From Methylobacterium bullatum (GTDB lineage: Bacteria > Pseudomonadota > Alphaproteobacteria > Rhizobiales > Beijerinckiaceae): a stretch of 64,000 nt of DNA. Under the pieces are notes generated by a model. It ran no database searches. It worked only from the letters and a program-made list of their open reading frames with translations, and had not been told where the DNA came from. The stretch lies in contig LR743504.1 in assembly GCA_902712845.1 (NCBI GenBank), forward strand, positions 470,001 to 534,000. Direction: 5' to 3'. Position 1 is the first letter of the stretch; every line of letters begins with the position of its first letter. Below are positions 35,493-46,559 of this stretch, piece after piece. A program made the translations under genes and the position numbers.

Positions 35493-37610
35493 TCAGTGTC
35501 CGACCTTCGGCAGGCCGGTGAGCATGTACCAGCTGATGATCGCGGCGACGCCGATGAGCATGACGAAGGCGTAGTGGTAGACGTAACCGGTCTGGAGCCG
35601 GACCACGCCGCGGGTGACGTCGAGCACGCGGGTGGCGATCCCGTCGGGGCCGAGCCCGTCGATAACGCGCCCGTCGCCCTCCTTCCAGAGGAACTTGCCG
35701 AAGTTCTTGGCCGGCCGGACGAAGATGCGCTCGTACAGCTCGTCGAAATACCACTTGTTGAGCAGAAACCGGTACAAGCTCGGCTGCTGCGCGGCGAGCT
35801 GACCCGGCAGTTCCGGCCGGCGGATATACATCCAGAAGGCCAGCAGGAAGCCGATCACCAGCATGATGAAAGGCGAGTAGGCGACCAGCGCCGGCACGGA
35901 ATGGATGTCGTGCATGATGTGGTTGTCGGGGCCGTGGCCGAGGGCATGGCCCCAGAACGACTCCATGCCCTCGCCGATGAAGCGGTTCTTGAAGATCAGG
36001 CCGGCGAAGAGCGCGCCGAAGGCGAGGATCGCGAGCGGGATCGTCATCACCAGCGGGCTCTCATGCGGCGTGTGCGCATGGTCGTGGTGCTCGATGGCGC
36101 TGTGCGAGGCGGGCTCCACGTCGTGGCCCTTGTCGTCATGGGCGACGCCTTCGTGGTGGCCCGGCGCGCCGTCGGCCTGGACCGCCACGTAGGCATGCGC
36201 CGAGGCCGGTGCCGCGTGATGGTCGTCATGATCAGCCGCGGCGTGATCTGAGCCGTGACCGGCCCAGCGCGCCGGCCCTTCGAAGGTCATGAAGAACAGA
36301 CGCCAGGAATAGAACGAGGTCATCAGGGCGGCGATGACGGTGGCCAGGAAGGCCAGCGTGTGGCCCGGCCGAGTCGAGGCGTAGGCCGCCTCGATGATCG
36401 CATCCTTCGAGTAGTAGCCAGCGGTGAAGGGGAAGCCGATCAGCGCCAGGGTGCCGATGGTCATCATCGCCGAGGTGAAGGGGATGTAGCGGCGAAGCGC
36501 CCCCATGTTCCGCATGTCCTGCTCGTGGTGCATCGCGTGGATGACCGAGCCGGCGCCGAGGAACAGCAGCGCCTTGAAGAAGGCATGGGTGAAGAGGTGG
36601 AACACGGCCGCCGAGTAGGCGCCGACGCCCAGCGCCACGAACATGTAGCCGAGCTGCGAACAGGTCGAGTAGGCGATGACCCGCTTGATGTCGTTCTGCA
36701 CCATGCCGATCGTGGCCGCGAAGAACGCCGTGATGCCGCCGATCACGGTGACGACGATGAGGGCATTGGGCGCCACCTCGAACAGGGGCGACAGGCGCGC
36801 CACCATGAACACGCCAGCGGTGACCATGGTGGCGGCATGAATCAAGGCGGAGACCGGAGTCGGCCCCTCCATGGCGTCGGGGAGCCAGGTGTGGAGCATG
36901 AACTGCGCCGACTTGCCCATGGCGCCCATGAACAGGAGCAGGCACGCCAGGGTCATGGCGTTCCAGTCGTAGCCGAGGAAGTGGAAGGTGGCGTCCTTGA
37001 ACTCGGCGGCGCGCGGCAGGATGCCGTCGAAGGCCACCGAACCGAACAGGACGAAGACGAGGAAGATGCCGAGCGAGAAGCCGAAATCGCCGACGCGGTT
37101 GACGATGAAGGCCTTCATCGCCGCCGCGTTGGCCGAAGGCTTCTCGTACCAGAACCCGATCAGCAGGTAGGAGGCGAGGCCGACGCCCTCCCAACCGAAG
37201 AACATCTGCACGAGGTTGTCGGCCGTCACCAGCATCAGCATGGCGAAGGTGAAGAGCGACAGGTAGGCGAAGAAGCGCGGCCGGTGCGGATCCTCCGCCA
37301 TGTAGCCCACGGAATAGAGGTGGACGAGGGTCGAGACCGTCGTCACGACCACCAGCATCACCACGGTGAGTGTGTCGATCCGGAAAGCCCAGTCGACCAC
37401 GAGGTCGCCGGCGGTGAACCATGTCGCCACCTGCACGCGGGTGGCGTGGTCCGAGCCCGGTACCTCGAAGAAGGCGCCCCAGGACAGGAGGGCGGAGAAG
37501 GCGAGGAAGCCGGTGGTGATGTACTCGCACACGCGAGGGCCGAGCTGTCGGCCGAACAGGCCGGCGAGCAGGGCGCCGATGAGCGGGAAGAAGACGATCG
37601 CGTGATACAT
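35493..37610 (-). CDS. nuoL: NADH-quinone oxidoreductase subunit L with a His/Asp-rich loop
   Basis: The 705-residue subunit is the distal proton-pumping channel carrying the long lateral helix. Channel motifs [20 protein letters not shown] and [18 protein letters not shown] are intact. It is about 90 residues longer than E. coli NuoL, largely due to a hydrophilic His/Asp/Ala-rich loop (about residues 453-518, encoded around 36055-36250; for example [33 protein letters not shown]) between membrane helices. A similar His-rich loop is known in some alphaproteobacterial NuoL; its function is not established. Confidence 0.96.
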   Translation of the reverse strand: MYHAIVFFPLIGALLAGLFGRQLGPRVCEYITTGFLAFSALLSWGAFFEVPGSDHATRVQVATWFTAGDLVVDWAFRIDTLTVVMLVVVTTVSTLVHLYSVGYMAEDPHRPRFFAYLSLFTFAMLMLVTADNLVQMFFGWEGVGLASYLLIGFWYEKPSANAAAMKAFIVNRVGDFGFSLGIFLVFVLFGSVAFDGILPRAAEFKDATFHFLGYDWNAMTLACLLLFMGAMGKSAQFMLHTWLPDAMEGPTPVSALIHAATMVTAGVFMVARLSPLFEVAPNALIVVTVIGGITAFFAATIGMVQNDIKRVIAYSTCSQLGYMFVALGVGAYSAAVFHLFTHAFFKALLFLGAGSVIHAMHHEQDMRNMGALRRYIPFTSAMMTIGTLALIGFPFTAGYYSKDAIIEAAYASTRPGHTLAFLATVIAALMTSFYSWRLFFMTFEGPARWAGHGSDHAAADHDDHHAAPASAHAYVAVQADGAPGHHEGVAHDDKGHDVEPASHSAIEHHDHAHTPHESPLVMTIPLAILAFGALFAGLIFKNRFIGEGMESFWGHALGHGPDNHIMHDIHSVPALVAYSPFIMLVIGFLLAFWMYIRRPELPGQLAAQQPSLYRFLLNKWYFDELYERIFVRPAKNFGKFLWKEGDGRVIDGLGPDGIATRVLDVTRGVVRLQTGYVYHYAFVMLIGVAAIISWYMLTGLPKVGH

Positions 37611-37714
37611 CGCTGGCTGGCCCGGCCTCCGGAAGCGGTGCCGGATGACCGGCCTCGCTCCATTCTCGTCAATGGGATCGCGCGGGGTGCCGCGCGGCTC
37701 GGCTTGGGGGAAAA

Positions 37715-38020
37715 TCAGCCCTTCATCATGTTCACGTCCTCCACCGCGATGGAGCCGCGGTTTCGGAAGAATACGACGAGGATGGCGAGCCCGATGGCCG
37801 CCTCCGCCGCCGCCACCGTGAGCACGAAGAGGGCGAAGACCTGGCCGGTGATGTCGTTGAGATGGGTGGAGAACGCCACGAGGTTGATGTTCACCGCGAG
37901 CAGGATGAGCTCCACCGACATCAGGATGACGATGATGTTCTTGCGGTTCACGAAGATGCCGAGCACGCCGAGCGTGAACAGGATCGCCGCCACCGTGAGG
38001 TAATGGCTCAAGCCGATCAT
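37715..38020 (-). CDS. nuoK: NADH-quinone oxidoreductase subunit K
   Basis: The 101-residue subunit has three membrane helices; [19 protein letters not shown] carries one of the buried glutamates needed for pumping and [18 protein letters not shown] the other. The start ATG 38020 ([10 protein letters not shown]) gives the standard length; the upstream open frame is unrelated. It is 28 bp after nuoJ. Confidence 0.97.
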   Translation of the reverse strand: MIGLSHYLTVAAILFTLGVLGIFVNRKNIIVILMSVELILLAVNINLVAFSTHLNDITGQVFALFVLTVAAAEAAIGLAILVVFFRNRGSIAVEDVNMMKG

Positions 38021-38048
38021 AAGTGCTGATCCTTTTCCGGAGCCGACA

Positions 38049-38669
38049 TCAGACCTCGACACCCTGGCGCGAGGGAACCTTGCGGGTCTCAACCGCCATC
38101 TCCTGCGTCCGCGCGTTCTGCACGGAGATGTTCTGGCGCTTCACGCCCGGCCTGTCGCGCAGGGTGAGCACGATGGCACCGATCATCGCCACCAGCAGGA
38201 TGAGCCCGGCCAGCTGAAAGTAGAAGACGTAATCCGTGTAGAGCACGCGCCCGAGCATCTGCGTGTTGGTGACGCCCTCGACATTGGCGAGCGGACCCAG
38301 CGGCGCCTGCATCAGGCCGGGATCGATCGTCCAGGAGCCCACCACGAGCAGGAGCTCGATCAGGAAGACGGCCCCGATCAAGGCCCCGACGGGAAGGTAT
38401 TGCTGGAAGCCCTGGCGCAGCTGCGCGAAATCCACGTCGAGCATCATCACGACGAAGAGGAACAGAACGGCGACGGCGCCGACATAGACCACCACGAGGA
38501 TCATCGCGAGGAACTCGGCGCCCATCAGGACGAACAAGCCCGCCGCGTTGACGAAGGTCAGGATGAGGAAGAGCACCGACGCGACCGGATTGCGCGAGGT
38601 GATCACCATGAACGCGGACGCGATCGCGATGCCGGCGAACAGGTAGAAGAAGGCTGCAGCTGCACTCAT
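38049..38669 (-). CDS. nuoJ: NADH-quinone oxidoreductase subunit J
   Basis: The 206-residue subunit has five membrane helices, with the family [19 protein letters not shown] segment (a pi-bulge helix). The C-terminal 40 residues are hydrophilic. It lies 121 bp after nuoI. That gap contains no gene but has a short CCGTCC/GGACGG hairpin near 38690-38705. Confidence 0.95.
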   Translation of the reverse strand: MSAAAAFFYLFAGIAIASAFMVITSRNPVASVLFLILTFVNAAGLFVLMGAEFLAMILVVVYVGAVAVLFLFVVMMLDVDFAQLRQGFQQYLPVGALIGAVFLIELLLVVGSWTIDPGLMQAPLGPLANVEGVTNTQMLGRVLYTDYVFYFQLAGLILLVAMIGAIVLTLRDRPGVKRQNISVQNARTQEMAVETRKVPSRQGVEV

Positions 38670-38790
38670 GCGACTATGGAGATCAGCCGTCCCGAGGACG
38701 GCCCCTTCTGCCGAAATTCAAACCAGCCCGTGCAGGCCGCCCGTCTATAGAACCCACCCCTGCGGCGCACAACCGCCGGGGCTCCCGTCA

Positions 38791-39279
38791 TCACCGGTAT
38801 GGCGCGTCCACCGCGATGTTGCGCGCGATCTCGCGCTCCCAGCGGTCGCCGTTCAGGAGCAGCTTGTCCTTGTCGTAGAGAAGCTCCTCGCGGGTCTCCA
38901 CGGAGAATTCGAGATTCGGCCCCTCGACGATGGCATCCACCGGGCAGGCCTCCTGGCACATGCCGCAATAGATGCACTTCACCATGTCGATGTCGTAGCG
39001 CGTGGTGCGCCGCGTGCCGTCGTTGCGGCGCGGGCCGGCCTCGATGGTGATGGCCTGCGCCGGGCAGATCGCCTCGCACAGCTTGCAGGCGATGCACCGC
39101 TCTTCCCCGTTGGGATAGCGGCGCAGCGCGTGCTCGCCGCGGAATCGCGGACCGCGATGCCCCATTTCGAAAGGGTAGTTGATCGTGGCCTTGGGTTTGA
39201 AGAAGTAGCGCATGGCGAGGGCGAACCCCGACACGAACTCCTTCAGCAGCAGACCCTTGGCGACCTGATCGAGCTTCAT
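38791..39279 (-). CDS. nuoI: NADH-quinone oxidoreductase subunit I (two 4Fe-4S clusters)
   Basis: The 162-residue peripheral-arm subunit carries clusters N6a and N6b through the two ferredoxin motifs [16 protein letters not shown] and [16 protein letters not shown] (each C-x2-C-x2-C-x3-C-P). The N-terminal amphipathic helix and [15 protein letters not shown] are typical. It is 25 bp after nuoH. Confidence 0.97.
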   Translation of the reverse strand: MKLDQVAKGLLLKEFVSGFALAMRYFFKPKATINYPFEMGHRGPRFRGEHALRRYPNGEERCIACKLCEAICPAQAITIEAGPRRNDGTRRTTRYDIDMVKCIYCGMCQEACPVDAIVEGPNLEFSVETREELLYDKDKLLLNGDRWEREIARNIAVDAPYR

Positions 39280-39304
39280 GGCGCGATCTCCCTTATGCGT
39301 TGCA

Positions 39305-40321
39305 TCATGCCCCCGGCGCGAGGCCGGTGAGCTTGAGGACGAAGGCGACGACGACGACCGAGACGAGCGAGAGCGGAAGGAACACCTTCCAGCCGAGGCG
39401 CATGAGCTGGTCGTAGCGGTAGCGCGGCACCATGGCCTTCACCATGGCGATCATGAAGAACAGGAAGCTCGCCTTCAGGGCGAACCAGATCAGCCCCGGC
39501 ACCCAGGTGAAGGGCGCGAACGGGATCGGCGAGAGCCAGCCGCCGAGGAACAGCACCGTTCCGAGCGCACACATGGTCATGATCGCCACGTACTCGCCGA
39601 GCATGAAGAGCAGGTACGGCGTCGAGGAATACTCGACCATGTAGCCCGCCACGAGTTCCGATTCGGCCTCCGGCAGATCGAAGGGCGGGCGGTTGGTCTC
39701 GGCGAGCGCCGAGATGAAGAACACCACGAACATCGGAAACAGCCAGAGCCAGTACCAGCCGAGGATGCCCAGCGAGGTGTCCTGCGCCATGACGATGCGC
39801 GAGAGGTTGAGCGAGCCGGCGCAGAGCAGGACGCAGATGATGACGAAGCCGAGGGACACTTCGTAGGAGATCATCTGCGCGGCGGAGCGCAGGGCGCCGA
39901 GGAACGCGTATTTCGAGTTCGACGCCCAGCCGCCCATCAGCACGCCGTAGACGCCCAAGCTGGAGATCGCAAAGATGTAGGTAATGCCGACATTGAGATC
40001 GGCGATGGCCCAGCCTTCCGCCAGCGGGATCACCGCCCAGCCCGCCAGGGCCAGGGTGGCGAAGACCAGGGGCGCCAGGAGGAACAGCGCCTTGTTGGCG
40101 CCGGCCGGGATCACCGGCTCCTTCAGCACGAACTTCAGGAGATCGGCGAAGGATTGCAGCAGGCCCCAGGGACCGACCACGTTGGGGCCGCGCCGCAACT
40201 GCACCGCCGCCCAGATCTTGCGATCGGCCAGCAGTGCGTAGGCGATGAAGACGAGAAGCAGCGCCAGGAGCACAAAGCTCTTGAGCACCAGGAGAAGGAC
40301 GGTGCCGACGATTTCCAGCAT
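39305..40321 (-). CDS. nuoH: NADH-quinone oxidoreductase subunit H
   Basis: The 338-residue membrane subunit forms much of the quinone-binding chamber. About eight helices are visible. Conserved cytoplasmic loops are [38 protein letters not shown] and the [16 protein letters not shown] segment. It is 12 bp after nuoG. Confidence 0.97.
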   Translation of the reverse strand: MLEIVGTVLLLVLKSFVLLALLLVFIAYALLADRKIWAAVQLRRGPNVVGPWGLLQSFADLLKFVLKEPVIPAGANKALFLLAPLVFATLALAGWAVIPLAEGWAIADLNVGITYIFAISSLGVYGVLMGGWASNSKYAFLGALRSAAQMISYEVSLGFVIICVLLCAGSLNLSRIVMAQDTSLGILGWYWLWLFPMFVVFFISALAETNRPPFDLPEAESELVAGYMVEYSSTPYLLFMLGEYVAIMTMCALGTVLFLGGWLSPIPFAPFTWVPGLIWFALKASFLFFMIAMVKAMVPRYRYDQLMRLGWKVFLPLSLVSVVVVAFVLKLTGLAPGA

Positions 40322-40333
40322 GGTCGGCAGCCC

Positions 40334-42415
40334 CTATTCCGCCGCTTCGAGGCCGCGCGTCCGCGCGAGGCTCGAACATTCGGCCAGAACCCGCGAGGCG
40401 CGGGCGATGGCGTTGGTGAGATAGAAATCCGGCACCGCCGACACGAAAGCCGAGCGGTTCGCCTCGCCGCCGAGACCCGCCAAAGTCTCCACCGTGGCGA
40501 CGACGTCGCCCGGCGCCACCGCGTCGAGGGCGGCGAAATGCGGATATTCCGCATAGAGCGCACGCCGCAGGGCGCCGAGGGAATCGAAGGCCAGACGCTT
40601 GCCGAGAACGTCGGACAGGGCGCGCAGGATCGCCCAATCCTCGCGGGCGTCGCCCGGCGGGAAGCCGGCGCGGTTTGTGGTCTGCACCCGGCCTTCGAGG
40701 TTGACGAAGGTGGCGTTCTTCTCGGTATAGGCGGCCCCCGGCAGGATCACGTCGGCGCGGGTGGCGCCACGGTCGCCGTGGGTGCCCTGGTAGATCACGA
40801 AGGCGCCGGCACCGATCTCGATCTCGTCGGCGCCGAGGTTGAACAGCACGTCCAGGGCGCCCGGCTCGGCCATCGCGGCGAAGTCGAGCCCCCCCTCCCC
40901 CGGCACGAAGCCGAGATCGAGGGCGCCGACGCGGGCGGCGGCGGTCTGGAGCACGGCGAAACCGTTCCATTCCGGGCTCACGGCGCCGACGTCCTTGGCG
41001 AGCTTGGCCGCCGCCGCGAGGATGGCGGCCCCGTCCGGACGGGACAGCGCCCCGGTCCCGACGATGACGAGGGGGCGGCTCGCACCCTTCAGCACTTCGG
41101 CAAAGCTGTGCCGGCCGGCGGCGATGTCGGCCAAGGTCTCGGGGCCCGAGCCGAGATAGGTGTGGGGATAGGTGAGGTCCATGGCCTCGCCGATGAGACC
41201 CACCGCCAGCGGCGCCATCCGCCAGCGCTTGCGGATGCGCACGTTGAGGAGCGAGGCTTCGAGGCGCGGATTGGTCCCGACCAGGAGGATCGCGTCCGCA
41301 TCCTCGATCCCCGGGATGGTGGGATTGAAGGTGTAGGCGGCCCGACCCCAGGCGGGGTCGATTGCCTCGCCGGCCTGACGGCAATCGAGATTGATCACGC
41401 CGAGCGACCCCATCAGGGTCTTCAGGGCAAAGATCTCCTCTACGGCGGAAAGATCACCGACGATGGCGCCGATGCGCTTCGGATCGGCGGCCCTCGTCTT
41501 CGCGGCGATGGCCGCGAAGGCCTCACCCCATGAGGCCGGACGCAGGCGTCCATTCTCCCGCAGATACGGCCGGTCGAGGCGCTGGGCGCGCAGTCCGTCC
41601 ACCGCATGGCGGGTCTTGTCGGAGATCCACTCCTCGTTGATGTCCTCGTTGACGCGCGGCTCGATCTGCATGACCTCCCGGCCACGGGCATCGACGCGGA
41701 TGGCGCAGCCGACGGCATCCATCACGTCGATGGATTCGGTCTTCGACAGCTCCCAGGGCCGCACCTCGTAGCTCTGCGGCTTATGGACGAGGGCGCCCAC
41801 GGGACAGAGATCGGCGACGTTGCCCTGAAGCTCGGAGCCCATGGCGCTCTCGAGGTAGCTCGTGATCTCCATGTCCTCGCCGCGCCCGATGGCGCCGAGA
41901 TCCGGCACGCCGGCCACTTCCGCCAGGAAGCGGACGCAGCGGGTGCAGTGGATGCAGCGGTTCATGGCGGTCCGCACCAGCGGGCCGATATACTTCTCTT
42001 CCACCGCGCGCTTGTTCTCGCCGTAGCGGGTCGAATCGACACCGTAAGCCATGGCCTGATCCTGCAGGTCGCAATGGCCGCCCTGGTCGCAGATCGGGCA
42101 ATCGAGCGGGTGGTTGATGAGGAGAAACTCCATCACCCCCTCGCGGGCCTTTTTCGTAGTCCCCGACCGGGTGAGGATCTCGGGCGGCTCGCCGTTGGGG
42201 CCGGGCCGGCAATCCTTCACCGCGTAGGCACAGGAGGCCACGGGCTTCGGAGCGCCCTTCAGCTCCACCAGGCACATGCGGCAATTGCCGGCGATGGACA
42301 GCCGCTCATGGAAGCAGAAACGCGGGATCTCCGCGCCCGCGACTTCGCAGGCCTGCAGCAGGGTATACTCGGCCGGAACATCGACCTCGGTGCCGTCGAC
42401 GATGAGCTTGGTCAT
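40334..42415 (-). CDS. nuoG: NADH-quinone oxidoreductase subunit G (75-kDa)
   Basis: The 693-residue peripheral subunit carries clusters N1b, N4 and N5. CFHERLSIAGNCRMCLVEL (about residues 34-52) begins the 2Fe-2S site; CPICDQGGHCDLQD and CIHCTRCVRF are the His/Cys 4Fe-4S sites; a molybdopterin-like domain without cofactor forms the remainder. The length matches the mitochondrial-type 75-kDa subunit rather than the longer ~900-residue E. coli protein. Confidence 0.96.
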   Translation of the reverse strand: MTKLIVDGTEVDVPAEYTLLQACEVAGAEIPRFCFHERLSIAGNCRMCLVELKGAPKPVASCAYAVKDCRPGPNGEPPEILTRSGTTKKAREGVMEFLLINHPLDCPICDQGGHCDLQDQAMAYGVDSTRYGENKRAVEEKYIGPLVRTAMNRCIHCTRCVRFLAEVAGVPDLGAIGRGEDMEITSYLESAMGSELQGNVADLCPVGALVHKPQSYEVRPWELSKTESIDVMDAVGCAIRVDARGREVMQIEPRVNEDINEEWISDKTRHAVDGLRAQRLDRPYLRENGRLRPASWGEAFAAIAAKTRAADPKRIGAIVGDLSAVEEIFALKTLMGSLGVINLDCRQAGEAIDPAWGRAAYTFNPTIPGIEDADAILLVGTNPRLEASLLNVRIRKRWRMAPLAVGLIGEAMDLTYPHTYLGSGPETLADIAAGRHSFAEVLKGASRPLVIVGTGALSRPDGAAILAAAAKLAKDVGAVSPEWNGFAVLQTAAARVGALDLGFVPGEGGLDFAAMAEPGALDVLFNLGADEIEIGAGAFVIYQGTHGDRGATRADVILPGAAYTEKNATFVNLEGRVQTTNRAGFPPGDAREDWAILRALSDVLGKRLAFDSLGALRRALYAEYPHFAALDAVAPGDVVATVETLAGLGGEANRSAFVSAVPDFYLTNAIARASRVLAECSSLARTRGLEAAE

Positions 42416-42458
42416 GCGTGCTTCTCGGTGTCGAATTTCGGTCCGAAAGACATGGCGA

Positions 42459-43760
<1,302 letters not shown>

Positions 43761-43761
43761 G

Positions 43762-44856
43762 TCAGTTCCCCTCCGTCTTCGGAGCGCCGGCCTTCGGGGT
43801 CGTCTTCCTCGGCTTGGCGGCCTTCGGAGACGACGTCGCGTCGTCCGGCCCCAGATCGTCACTGGCACCGGAGGCGAGGGGCTGCAGCGGCGGCTCGTCC
43901 CGGGGCAGGTCCGACTGCGTTCCCGCTTCGGCACCGGCGGCTTCGGCGCGCGCCACCGTCACCCCGGCATCGGCCGTGGGGTGACCCGGCTGTGCCTTGG
44001 AATCCTTGGCATCCGCAGCATCCGACTTGTCGCCGTCCTTGACCGGCTCTTCGCCTCCGGCCGAGCGCTGGGCGGGGCCGTCCGAGGCGGACGAGGCAGC
44101 GGCGCGTCCGGCATCGGGCTTGGCGGGCTTCGGATCGGTGGCGGCGCGCTGCTCCGAGGACGCCGCCTCGGACTTACCCTCTGCCGTGGTGTCGTCGGCC
44201 GCATGCTCCTCGAACCGCTTGCGCCATGCGCCCACGCGGGAGCCGTCGAACAGGGTCGCGTCGGTGAGGGTGTCGGCGCCGCCCTTCGGCTCGGACGAGA
44301 TCCGGCCCACCTGCGAGCCGACCTTGACCGGACGGCCGGCCGCCAGATCGTCCATCAGCGTGCCGAGGAGATCCGGCGTCAGATCCTCGTAGTAATCCTG
44401 GTTGATCTGCGCCATCGGCGCATTGCAGCAGGCGCCGAGACACTCGACTTCAAGCCAGGAAAAATTGCCGTCGGCGCTCACATGGCCGGGCGCACCGAGA
44501 CGCTCCTGAAGGTAGTCCTTCAACTCGCGCGCGCCGCAGGAATCGCACGGCACCGTGCCGCAAAGCTGTATCCAGAACCGGCCCACCGGTTCGAGGGCGA
44601 ACATCGTGTAGAAGGTCGCGACTTCGAGCACGCGGATATGCGGCATGCCGAGTTCGGCGGCCACCGCCTCGATGGCCGCGCGCGGCAGCCAACCGCCATT
44701 CTGCTCCTGCGCCTTCCACAATAACGGGATCACGGCGGAGGCCTGACGCCCTTCCGGATATTTCTCGATCTGCCCTTTGGCCCAATCCGCGTTCTCCGGT
44801 GAGAAGGCGAAGGAGGCCGGCTGCTCGGAAGCGGGGGCGAGTCTGCGGTTGGCCAT
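43762..44856 (-). CDS. nuoE: NADH-quinone oxidoreductase subunit E with long acidic/Ala-rich tail
   Basis: The 364-residue product comprises a normal 24-kDa thioredoxin-fold subunit (about residues 1-215) plus a ~150-residue low-complexity tail. The 2Fe-2S (N1a) ligands are C99 and C104 (CGTVPC) and C139 and C143 (CLGAC). The tail is rich in Ala, Asp, Lys, Pro and Ser and ends in a basic Lys/Pro region ([13 protein letters not shown]). E. coli NuoE is ~166 residues; tails are known in some relatives but their role is not. The tail runs to within one base of nuoF. Confidence 0.94.
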   Translation of the reverse strand: MANRRLAPASEQPASFAFSPENADWAKGQIEKYPEGRQASAVIPLLWKAQEQNGGWLPRAAIEAVAAELGMPHIRVLEVATFYTMFALEPVGRFWIQLCGTVPCDSCGARELKDYLQERLGAPGHVSADGNFSWLEVECLGACCNAPMAQINQDYYEDLTPDLLGTLMDDLAAGRPVKVGSQVGRISSEPKGGADTLTDATLFDGSRVGAWRKRFEEHAADDTTAEGKSEAASSEQRAATDPKPAKPDAGRAAASSASDGPAQRSAGGEEPVKDGDKSDAADAKDSKAQPGHPTADAGVTVARAEAAGAEAGTQSDLPRDEPPLQPLASGASDDLGPDDATSSPKAAKPRKTTPKAGAPKTEGN

Positions 44857-44878
44857 CGTTACGAAACCTCGAATACCG

Positions 44879-46069
44879 TCACCGGTCCACCTCGCCGAAC
44901 ACGATGTCGAGCGTGCCGAGCACGCAGGACACGTCGGCCAGCATGTGGCCGCGGCACATCCAGTCCATGGCCTGGAGATGGGCGAAACCCGGAGCACGGA
45001 TCTTGCAGCGGTAGGGCTTGTTGGTGCCGTCGGCGACGAGATAGACGCCGAACTCGCCCTTGGGCGCCTCGACCGCCGCGTAGACCTCGCCGGCGGGGAC
45101 GTGGAAACCTTCGGTGTAGAGCTTGAAGTGGTGGATCAGCGCTTCCATCGAGCGCTTCATCTCGCGGCGCGGCGGCGGCGCGAATTTGCCGTCGGTGGCC
45201 GCGATCGGCCCCTGTCCGGCGGGCTCGCGCAACTTCACGCAGCATTGCCGCATGATACGCGCCGATTCTCGCATCTCTTCCATGCGGATGACCTGGCGAT
45301 CGTAGGTGTCGCCGTTCCTGCCCACGGGGACGTCGAACTCCATCTCCTCGTAGCACTCGTAGGGCTGCGACTTTCGCAGGTCCCACGGGATTCCGGAGCC
45401 GCGCACCATCACCCCGGAGAAGCCCCAGGCCATGGCTTCGTCCACGGTGACGATGCCGATGTCGACGTTGCGCTGCTTAAAGATGCGGTTGCCCATGACG
45501 AGATTGTCGAGGTCGTCCACCACCTGCAGGAACGGATCGATGAAGGCCTCGATGTCGTCGATCAGCGCCGGCGGCAGATCCTGGTGCACGCCGCCGGGCC
45601 GGAAGTAGTTGGCGTGGAGACGCGCGCCCGACGCGCGCTCGTAGAAGATCATCAGCTTCTCGCGCTCCTCGAAGCCCCAGAGCGGCGGCGTCAGCGCGCC
45701 CACATCCATGGCCTGCGTGGTCACGTTGAGGAGGTGTGAGAGGATGCGGCCGATCTCGCAGAACAGCACGCGGATGAGCTGGGCCCGGCGCGGCACCTGC
45801 AACCCCAGCAGCCTCTCGATGCCGAGGCAGAAGGCATGCTCCTGGTTCATCGGCGACACGTAGTCGAGCCGGTCGAAATACGGCGTGGCCTGAAGGTAGG
45901 TCTTGTGCTCAATCAGTTTCTCGGTACCGCGATGGAGCAGGCCGATATGCGGATCGACCCGCTCGACGATTTCGCCGTCGAGTTCCAGCACAAGGCGCAG
46001 CACGCCGTGCGCCGCCGGGTGCTGAGGCCCGAAATTGATCGCGAAGTTGCGGATGTTGTGCTCGGTCAT
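44879..46069 (-). CDS. nuoD: NADH-quinone oxidoreductase subunit D (49-kDa)
   Basis: The 396-residue subunit forms the quinone site with NuoB. The N-terminal [18 protein letters not shown] holds the quinone-contacting histidines (HPAAH); [15 protein letters not shown] and [15 protein letters not shown] are conserved, and the C-terminal [13 protein letters not shown] is typical. A good GGAGG lies six bases before the ATG (46069). Separate NuoC and NuoD are present, not the fused form of enterics. A four-helix-bundle cassette lies just upstream. Confidence 0.97.
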   Translation of the reverse strand: MTEHNIRNFAINFGPQHPAAHGVLRLVLELDGEIVERVDPHIGLLHRGTEKLIEHKTYLQATPYFDRLDYVSPMNQEHAFCLGIERLLGLQVPRRAQLIRVLFCEIGRILSHLLNVTTQAMDVGALTPPLWGFEEREKLMIFYERASGARLHANYFRPGGVHQDLPPALIDDIEAFIDPFLQVVDDLDNLVMGNRIFKQRNVDIGIVTVDEAMAWGFSGVMVRGSGIPWDLRKSQPYECYEEMEFDVPVGRNGDTYDRQVIRMEEMRESARIMRQCCVKLREPAGQGPIAATDGKFAPPPRREMKRSMEALIHHFKLYTEGFHVPAGEVYAAVEAPKGEFGVYLVADGTNKPYRCKIRAPGFAHLQAMDWMCRGHMLADVSCVLGTLDIVFGEVDR

Positions 46070-46092
46070 CGGGCGCCTCCAGCTGCGCCGGA

Positions 46093-46123
46093 GGGCGAAT
46101 GGCGAGTGGCGAATGGCGAATGG
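46093..46123 (+). repeat. Left terminal heptamer array of the four-helix-bundle cassette
   Basis: Four tandem copies of GGCGAAT (one reading GGCGAGT) plus GG occupy 46093-46123. The array is an inverted copy of 46529-46559, matching at 29 of 31 positions. It lies 23 bp upstream of the nuoD start, just outside the nuoD ribosome binding site. Confidence 0.85.
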
Positions 46124-46133
46124 ATTGGCGACA

Positions 46134-46532
46134 TCAGCGCGATCCCTTCTCGATCTCGACGCGCCGCTGCAGTGACCTGATTAAGGCCCGCAACTGGCGC
46201 CCCACCGACTCGCATCGTTTCACGATGGCGTTCAGCGGTTCTGGTTGGGTCAGCCCTACGCGCCCGCTGGGGAGAAGGTGCGTCTCAAGCTCCTTCAACG
46301 AGCCTTGAGCGATGCGAAGAAAATGGACGAACGAAACGGTGCTTTCCCGTCCATGGCCTTCAGCGATGTTCGCCGCTACAGACGCCGCCGCGCGGCGGAT
46401 CTGAGATGTGAGGCCGAACATCTCCTCGCGAGGAAACGGCTTGGTGAAGGCATAGCATGACTCCGCGAGCGTCATGGCATCCTGCCATACGTCGAGGTCA
46501 CGATACGAACTAATCGGCTTGTCGCCTTCCAT
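46134..46532 (-). CDS. Four-helix-bundle protein (23S rRNA intervening-sequence/S23 family)
   Basis: The 132-residue product matches the S23/four-helix-bundle family: [20 protein letters not shown] at the N-terminus (10-29), [20 protein letters not shown] (39-58), and [15 protein letters not shown] (73-87). The four predicted helices cover most of the protein. Family members occur inside 23S rRNA intervening sequences of some bacteria, resemble the Avd accessory protein of diversity-generating retroelements, and otherwise have no known function. The ATG (46532-46530) lies within the right terminal heptamer array, so translation starts from the repeat itself. It is co-directional with nuo, so it should be co-transcribed with complex I. 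Confidence 0.88.
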   Translation of the reverse strand: MEGDKPISSYRDLDVWQDAMTLAESCYAFTKPFPREEMFGLTSQIRRAAASVAANIAEGHGRESTVSFVHFLRIAQGSLKELETHLLPSGRVGLTQPEPLNAIVKRCESVGRQLRALIRSLQRRVEIEKGSR

Positions 46533-46559
46533 TCGTCATTCGCCATTCGCCATTCGCCC
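46529..46559 (-). repeat. Right terminal heptamer array of the cassette, contains its start codon
   Basis: Read on the minus strand, three GGCGAAT units, one GACGAAT unit and GG occupy 46559-46529. The last unit supplies the ATG of the four-helix-bundle gene. The array begins at the base immediately after the nuoC TAG stop. Confidence 0.85.

Larger units (their letters stand above)
46093..46559 (-). mobile_element. 467-bp four-helix-bundle gene cassette inserted between nuoC and nuoD
   Basis: The cassette starts at the first base after the nuoC stop (46560) and ends 23 bp before the nuoD start. Both ends are 31-bp inverted repeats, each made of four tandem heptamers. Inside is a single gene in the same orientation as nuo. 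Removing it would leave nuoC and nuoD about 23 bp apart with the nuoD ribosome binding site intact, the spacing expected for this operon. The cassette also looks less G/C-rich than its flanks. No transposase is present, and no clear target duplication was found, so mobility is inferred. Confidence 0.65.

Noticed and set aside
36255..38003. Open frame of 582 codons on the + strand opposite nuoL/nuoK
   Set aside because: Shadow of nuoL on the other strand; His/Arg/Glu-rich translation with no family resemblance.
39276..41384. Open frame of 702 codons on the minus strand in another frame of nuoG/nuoH
   Set aside because: Overlaps two well-supported genes on the same strand in a different frame; Arg/Gly-rich.
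39278..41533. Open frame of 751 codons on the + strand opposite nuoG/nuoH
   Set aside because: It is antisense to well-identified complex I genes and its translation is Gly/Arg/His/Glu-rich without domains; such frames arise from high GC and codon bias.
46093..46559. Heptamer arrays considered as a mini CRISPR
   Set aside because: Units are 7 bp in direct tandem without spacers and the two arrays are inverted, unlike a CRISPR array.
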